A stretch of DNA of 64,000 nt, taken from contig NZ_JALGRK010000002.1 of assembly GCF_023276655.1 (NCBI RefSeq), forward strand, positions 890,433-954,432, read 5' to 3'. Positions 60,041 to 64,000 of this stretch are shown here, piece after piece. Within the stretch, counting starts at the first letter, position 1. The number at the start of each line of letters is the position of its first letter. The notes below the pieces were generated by a model, which searched no databases, was not told where the DNA came from, and saw only the letters and a list, made by a program, of their open reading frames with translations. The stretch comes from Olsenella intestinalis. GTDB lineage: Bacteria > Actinomycetota > Coriobacteriia > Coriobacteriales > Atopobiaceae. A program made the translations under genes and the position numbers.

Positions 60041-61330
60041 GTGAGCCGCATGTCGGGGTCCAGCAAGTCAGGAAGGCGCGTCTCGCGCGCGGCCCAGAGG
60101 GAGGCTCTTCTCGCCCAGGCGGCGAAGGTCGAGGTCGAGAAGAGCTATGACGTCGTCGTGATCGGCGGCGGGGCGGCGGGTCTCGTCGCGGCGATCAGCG
60201 CCGCGGAGGACGACGCGAGCGTGCTGGTGCTCGAGCGCGACCTTGAGTGCGGGCGGAGCATCCTGGCGACCGGCAACGGGCGCTGCAACTTCTCGAACGT
60301 CGAGCTCGACGCGGAGGCGTACAACGACCCCGAGTTCGTGTCGGCCGTCTTTGGCGGCGACGCGCTCCAGGACATCCTGGGGTTCTTCCGCGACTGCAAC
60401 CTGCGCTGGGGCCTCGAGGGCGCGCGGCTCTACCCCATGTCGCGCAAGGCCGCGAGCGTGCGCAACGTGCTTTTGGCACGGGCCGAGGCGGCGGGCGTCA
60501 CGCTGGCGCCGGCGCGCTCGGTGACGCTTGTGGAGACCGCGGGCGAAGATGCCGACGGACGCGGCGGGTTCGAAGTCACGTTCGACGAGGTCTTCGGCGG
60601 CGAGGCGGACTCCAGGACCGTCGAGGCGCGGTGCGTGGTGGCGGCCTCGGGCGGCGGCGCGCTTGAGGCCCTGGATGGCCTGGGGCTGGAGAGCACGACC
60701 TTCTCGGCGGCGCTCTGCCCCGTGGCATGCGAGGCCGACTTCCTGGAGGAGCTCGACGGGTGCCGCGCGCACGTGCGCGCGCAGCTGAGCCATGGGCGCT
60801 TCCCGTGCTGGAGCGAGCGCGGCGAGGTGCTGTTCCGCAGCTACGGGCTGTCGGGCATCGTGACGTTCAACATGTCGCGCGAGGTCGAGGAGGGCGACAC
60901 GGTCGAGCTCGACCTGGCACCGGACCTTGGCAGCTCCGACCTGCAGCAGATCGTCGACCCCTTTGGGCGCGGCGAGTTCGTGCCCGGGTGCCTGGACGGC
61001 GTGCTCGACCCCAAGGTCGCTGCCGTGGTCGAGGGCATGGCCGAGGACTCCGAGGAGCTGATCTCGCTGGTCAAGGCCCTGCCGCTGAGGGCGACCGGGA
61101 CCTGCGAGGAGGACAGCGCGCAGGTCACGCAGGGCGGCCTGGTCAACGAGCAGTTCGACGACGGCACGCTCGAGTGCTCCGAGGTGCCGGGGCTCTTCGC
61201 CTGCGGCGAGGTGCTCGACGTGGACGGCGCGTGCGGCGGCTACAACCTCTCGTGGGCGTGGAAGAGCGGCATGGTCGCCGGCGCCGCGGCCGCGAGGCGG
61301 GCCCAGAAGCTCGTGCGGGCCGCTCGGTAG
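60041..61330 (+). CDS. NAD(P)/FAD-dependent oxidoreductase of the HI0933/BaiN-like family
   Basis: A 429-residue flavoprotein. The FAD-binding Rossmann motif is VVVIGGGAAGLVAAISAAED near residue 38, followed by GRSILATGNGRCNFSN, a family hallmark. The C-terminus has GLFACGEVLDVDGACGGYNLSWAWKSGMVAG. The natural substrate of this family is not well defined. It starts with GTG 60041 directly after the mrp stop (an ATG follows at 60050), so it is probably co-translated. Two copies of the CGAGAAGAGC repeat lie 24 bases apart near its start, pointing away from each other. Confidence 0.85.
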   Translation: MSRMSGSSKSGRRVSRAAQREALLAQAAKVEVEKSYDVVVIGGGAAGLVAAISAAEDDASVLVLERDLECGRSILATGNGRCNFSNVELDAEAYNDPEFVSAVFGGDALQDILGFFRDCNLRWGLEGARLYPMSRKAASVRNVLLARAEAAGVTLAPARSVTLVETAGEDADGRGGFEVTFDEVFGGEADSRTVEARCVVAASGGGALEALDGLGLESTTFSAALCPVACEADFLEELDGCRAHVRAQLSHGRFPCWSERGEVLFRSYGLSGIVTFNMSREVEEGDTVELDLAPDLGSSDLQQIVDPFGRGEFVPGCLDGVLDPKVAAVVEGMAEDSEELISLVKALPLRATGTCEEDSAQVTQGGLVNEQFDDGTLECSEVPGLFACGEVLDVDGACGGYNLSWAWKSGMVAGAAAARRAQKLVRAAR

Positions 61331-61456
61331 CGCTGGCGGCGCCACCGTGCGAAGAGACCGTGCAGCGCACGGGCGCAACGCGACAAGCAGCTAGAATTGA
61401 GGGGCCGGGCTGGGACGCCTGGCCCCTTTTCTCACCCACGACGCACAGGAGTGACC

Positions 61457-63121
61457 GTGCTCGACATCTCGAACCTTCGCGTTACGCTTGACGCGCTCGA
61501 CGGAACCGACGCCGCCGAGCAGCGCGCCCTGCGCCGCGCCGTGCTGCGCAAGCTGCACCTCGCCCCCGACGACCTCGTGAGCATCGAGCCGCGCAAGCGC
61601 TCAATCGACGCGCGCAAGAAGAGCGACGTGCACCTCACCTACACCGTGCGCGCGAGCCTGCGCGGCGGGGCCAACGCGGAGCGCGAGCTGATGTCGCGGC
61701 TCAAGCGCCGCCATGCGGACAAGGGCGTGCGCGTGGCCGAGGGCAGGCTCTTCTCGCTGCCCGCCGCCCCCGAGGTCAAGCCCAGGCGTCGGCCCGTCGT
61801 GATCGGCGCGGGATGCGCGGGGCTGTTCTGCGCGCTCGCGCTGGCCGAGGCCGGGCTCGAGCCGCTTCTGGTCGAGCGCGGCCAGGACGCGACGAGGCGC
61901 ACGGCCGCGATCGAGCGGTTCAATGCGACCGGCGAGCTCGACGTGGAGTCGAACATCCAGTTTGGCCTGGGCGGCGCCGGCACCTTCAGCGACGGCAAGC
62001 TCGCGACCGGGACCAAGAGCCCGTCGCATCGCTACATCCTGGAGACGCTCGTGGCCGCCGGCGCGCGCCGCGACATCCTGTGGGACGCGAAGCCGCACGT
62101 GGGAAGCGACGTGCTGCCGACCGTGGTCACCAACATCCTGGCACGCATCGAGGAGCTGGGCGGCGAAGTGCGCCTGTCGTGCCGCATGAGCGAGCTGCGG
62201 ATCGAGGGCTCCCCCACCCCGCACGTAGCCTCGGTCACGCTCGAGACGCGGGGCGAGGACGGGCTCCTCTCGACCGAGGAGGTCGCCGCTGACAACGTGG
62301 TCGTCGCATGCGGGCACTCCGCGCGCGACGTGTTCGAGCTGCTCCGCGAGCGCGGCGTCGCCATGGAGCGCAAGACGTTCGCGATGGGCGTGCGCATCGA
62401 GCACCTGCAGTCGATGGTCGACCGTGCGCAGTACGGCCGCGCCGCCGGGCACCCCGCGCTGGGTGCCGCTCCGTACAAGCTGGTCGCGCACCTGCCCAAC
62501 GACCGCAGCGCGTTCTCGTTCTGCATGTGCCCCGGCGGCTACGTGGTCGCCGCGGCGAGCGAGGAGGGCGGCGTGGTCACCAACGGCATGAGCCTCTCGG
62601 ACCGTGCGGGAACCAACGCCAACTCGGGCTTCCTGGCGAACGTCTTCCCCGAGGACCTACCTGGCGAGGACGTGCTCGCGGGCGTCGAGCTGCAGCGCTC
62701 CTGCGAGCGCGCGGCGTTTGCGGCGGGTGGTGGCGGCTATGTCGCGCCCGCCCAGCTGGTGGGCGACTTCCTGCAGGGCGTGGCCTCGAGCGCGGGCGGA
62801 TCGGTCGAGCCCACCTACCCGCGCGGCGTCGCCTGGGGCGACGTTTCCGACTGCCTTCCCGACTACGTGAGCGAGACGCTGCGCGGCGCCATCCCCAAGA
62901 TGGACCGCCAGCTGCATGGGTTCAACACCGCGGATGCGGTGCTCACCGGCGTCGAGACGCGCTCGAGCTCACCGGTGCGCGTCACCCGCGGCAAGGACTG
63001 CCAGTCGGTCTCGACCGCCGGGCTCTGGCCCTGCGGCGAGGGTGCAGGCTACGCAGGCGGCATCATGAGCGCCGCCGCCGACGGACTGCGCGTGGCGGCG
63101 GCGCTGGTGGAGTCTTTGTAA
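61457..63121 (+). CDS. FAD-dependent dehydrogenase (COG2509 type)
   Basis: A 554-residue flavoprotein. The N-terminal 100 residues are a small alpha/beta domain (VHLTYTVRASLRG). Then come the FAD motif VVIGAGCAGLFCALALAEAGLEP, QFGLGGAGTFSDGKLATGTK, and a C-terminal CGEGAGYAGGIMSAAADGLRVA. This matches uncharacterised NAD(FAD)-utilising dehydrogenases. I chose GTG 61457, 5 bases behind AGGAG; another GTG two codons earlier overlaps that site. It follows the preceding flavoprotein by 126 bases that contain a TAGAAT (-10 like) element. Confidence 0.85.
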   Translation: MLDISNLRVTLDALDGTDAAEQRALRRAVLRKLHLAPDDLVSIEPRKRSIDARKKSDVHLTYTVRASLRGGANAERELMSRLKRRHADKGVRVAEGRLFSLPAAPEVKPRRRPVVIGAGCAGLFCALALAEAGLEPLLVERGQDATRRTAAIERFNATGELDVESNIQFGLGGAGTFSDGKLATGTKSPSHRYILETLVAAGARRDILWDAKPHVGSDVLPTVVTNILARIEELGGEVRLSCRMSELRIEGSPTPHVASVTLETRGEDGLLSTEEVAADNVVVACGHSARDVFELLRERGVAMERKTFAMGVRIEHLQSMVDRAQYGRAAGHPALGAAPYKLVAHLPNDRSAFSFCMCPGGYVVAAASEEGGVVTNGMSLSDRAGTNANSGFLANVFPEDLPGEDVLAGVELQRSCERAAFAAGGGGYVAPAQLVGDFLQGVASSAGGSVEPTYPRGVAWGDVSDCLPDYVSETLRGAIPKMDRQLHGFNTADAVLTGVETRSSSPVRVTRGKDCQSVSTAGLWPCGEGAGYAGGIMSAAADGLRVAAALVESL

Positions 63122-63209
63122 TCGAACTGCATCACCAGACCAGAAACTCACTCGCTTCGCCCTGACTCGATCAAATTGAATATGAAACCATTTCGCATTC
63201 AATCAGTAG

Positions 63210-63246
63210 AGCGGCACCCAAAATAGCTTATATCTTGGGTGCCGCT
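63210..63246. terminator. 12-bp hairpin between the FAD gene and the coiled-coil ORF
   Basis: AGCGGCACCCAA pairs exactly with TTGGGTGCCGCT around a 13-base AT-rich loop. It lies between convergent genes and would serve both as a terminator. Confidence 0.75.
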
Positions 63247-63270
63247 TGTCCTTTGACCTTCACTTCACGT

Positions 63271-63549
63271 TTATTCAGCTAGTGGATGAGCCAGCTGACC
63301 ATCAATCTCCTCGATGGATTCGATCAGCTCATTTCTACGCGCCTCAATTTGCCCTAGCCGCTCTTTCATAGGGGCCATGATTTCTTTCACACGCTCGTTC
63401 AACGAGTCAATTTCATCCTGCTTGGCTTTCTTCTCCTTCATCGCGAAGAAACCAAGCTCTCCCTTCTCCTTTTCAAGTAACGCAATCCTCGCATCGCATT
63501 GCGCTTTTTCCTGGCTCTTCGGTGGTTTCTGTGGGAGAGATCCCGGCAT
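63271..63549 (-). CDS. 92-residue coiled-coil protein, unknown
   Basis: A lysine/glutamate-rich, probably all-helical protein (RIALLEKEKGELGFF, KKAKQDEIDSLNERVKEIM). A stop lies four codons upstream of the ATG at 63549, so this is not the visible end of a longer frame. The ribosome-binding site is weak. Base composition is clearly lower in GC than the genes to the left, hinting at foreign or decaying sequence next to the insertion sequence. I do not recognise a family. Confidence 0.5.
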   Translation of the reverse strand: MPGSLPQKPPKSQEKAQCDARIALLEKEKGELGFFAMKEKKAKQDEIDSLNERVKEIMAPMKERLGQIEARRNELIESIEEIDGQLAHPLAE

Positions 63550-63588
63550 GGGCCCAGCTCAGCGGGCGAAAACAACGATCTGGAACTG

Positions 63589-63612
63589 AAACGGCCCCGG
63601 GAGGGGCCGTTT
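63589..63612. terminator. 10-bp perfect hairpin near the insertion sequence
   Basis: AAACGGCCCC pairs with GGGGCCGTTT around 4 bases. It stands between the coiled-coil ORF and the transposase remnant. Confidence 0.6.
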
Positions 63613-63670
63613 CCGCTTCATCCGCCTATGATTGCTAAGCCAAATTCAGACAACCGAAGAGGTGTGGCGC

Positions 63671-64000
63671 ATGAAGAGTCTGCTGCTTCTCGCCCTCGGT
63701 CTGGCCCGCACGGTCGTCCTGGGCGCGCGCATCGAGGCCGAGCGCACCGTCGTGAGCGTCCGGCCCCACAAGCGCGAGCAGCGCCGCTGCCCCGTATGCG
63801 GCAGGGCCTGCGACTTCTGCGACATGGCGAGCCGCGGGGCCCCAGGCTGTGGAGGGCGATGGACCTGGCGCGCTCGGCCTGCTACCTGGAGTACGCGCCC
63901 TGCAGGGTGCGCTGCCCGGAGCACGGCGTGCGCGCCGAGGCCGTCCCCTGGGCGCGGCACGGGGCGCGCTTCACGCGGACTTCGAGGACTGGGTGGCGTG
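63671..64000 (+). pseudogene. ISL3-family transposase, frameshifted and cut by the window edge
   Basis: The ATG at 63671 starts MKSLLLLALGLARTVVLGAR, then a zinc-finger-like CPVCGRACDFC, as in ISL3-type transposases. At about 63840 the frame breaks; the next frame continues RLWRAMDLARSACYLEYAPC and CPEHGVRAEAVPWARHG, classic ISL3 text. Near 63975 it breaks again: the expected FT-DFEDWVA is only readable after adding one base. Both look like single-base losses in GC-rich runs. The rest lies right of the window. I could not identify the terminal inverted repeat. Confidence 0.75.

Overview
The window is a GC-rich bacterial chromosome segment. Everything recognisable points to the class Coriobacteriia (Actinomycetota), probably an Olsenella/Atopobiaceae relative: actinobacterial whiA and rapZ, an oligopeptide ABC operon, a peptidoglycan-branching cluster with FemAB proteins, a very large LPXTG-like surface protein, and codon use dominated by GC-ending codons. 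The taxon is an inference from gene content; no 16S rRNA is present.

Layout. (1) 1-110: start of purF, cut by the window edge. (2) 382-5367: a small AT-richer island bounded by 45-bp direct repeats, one being the 3' part of tRNA-Val(GAC). It carries two tandem paralogous helix-turn-helix proteins, a DUF4417 gene and three small genes, with no visible integrase. (3) 5.4-14 kb: flippase-like membrane protein, mnmA with a cysteine desulfurase, a CmpB-type membrane protein, tRNA-Cys, tRNA-Gly, a partner-switching stress module (STAS-kinase fusion plus PP2C phosphatase) and tRNA-Leu. (4) 14.1-19.4 kb: a 1,754-residue surface protein. (5) 19.6-25.6 kb: oppABCDF. (6) 26-31 kb: gap-pgk-tpiA-gpmI-secG. 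(7) 31.2-36.6 kb: femAB-like, uvrC, an OB-fold tRNA-binding protein, rapZ, whiA. (8) 36.7-41.2 kb: divergent second FemAB protein, a D-aspartate-ligase-like ATP-grasp enzyme and murJ, which with the first FemAB form a cell-wall group. (9) 41.2-42 kb: a tiny membrane protein followed by duplicated repeats and hairpins. (10) 42-49.8 kb: a compact histidine operon, hisZG-D-C-B-H-A-F-I-E, with a HisZ-HisG fusion at its head. (11) 50-54.8 kb: ybaK, a CPBP protease-like protein, uvrA. (12) 55-63.1 kb: GAF-ABC ATPase fusion divergent from a TetR regulator with palindromic operators, a multi-pass membrane protein, acetolactate decarboxylase, an Mrp ATPase and two FAD enzymes. (13) 63.2-64 kb: a coiled-coil ORF and a frameshifted ISL3-type transposase running off the window.

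The most unusual signal is a short repeat. The 9-mer GAGAAGAGC (usually CGAGAAGAGC) was found by eye 29 times on both strands, where chance predicts fewer than one. It is read in three different amino-acid contexts (EKS, ALL, LFS), is over-represented between genes, sometimes forms facing pairs, and is missing from the mobile island and from the 13.1-23.9 kb stretch that holds the giant surface gene. It behaves like a DNA-uptake-type or other genome-wide signal sequence.

Gene starts were chosen from ribosome-binding sites; where these disagree with the longest open frame, the entry says so. Function calls rest on sequence motifs recalled from known families, without any database search.
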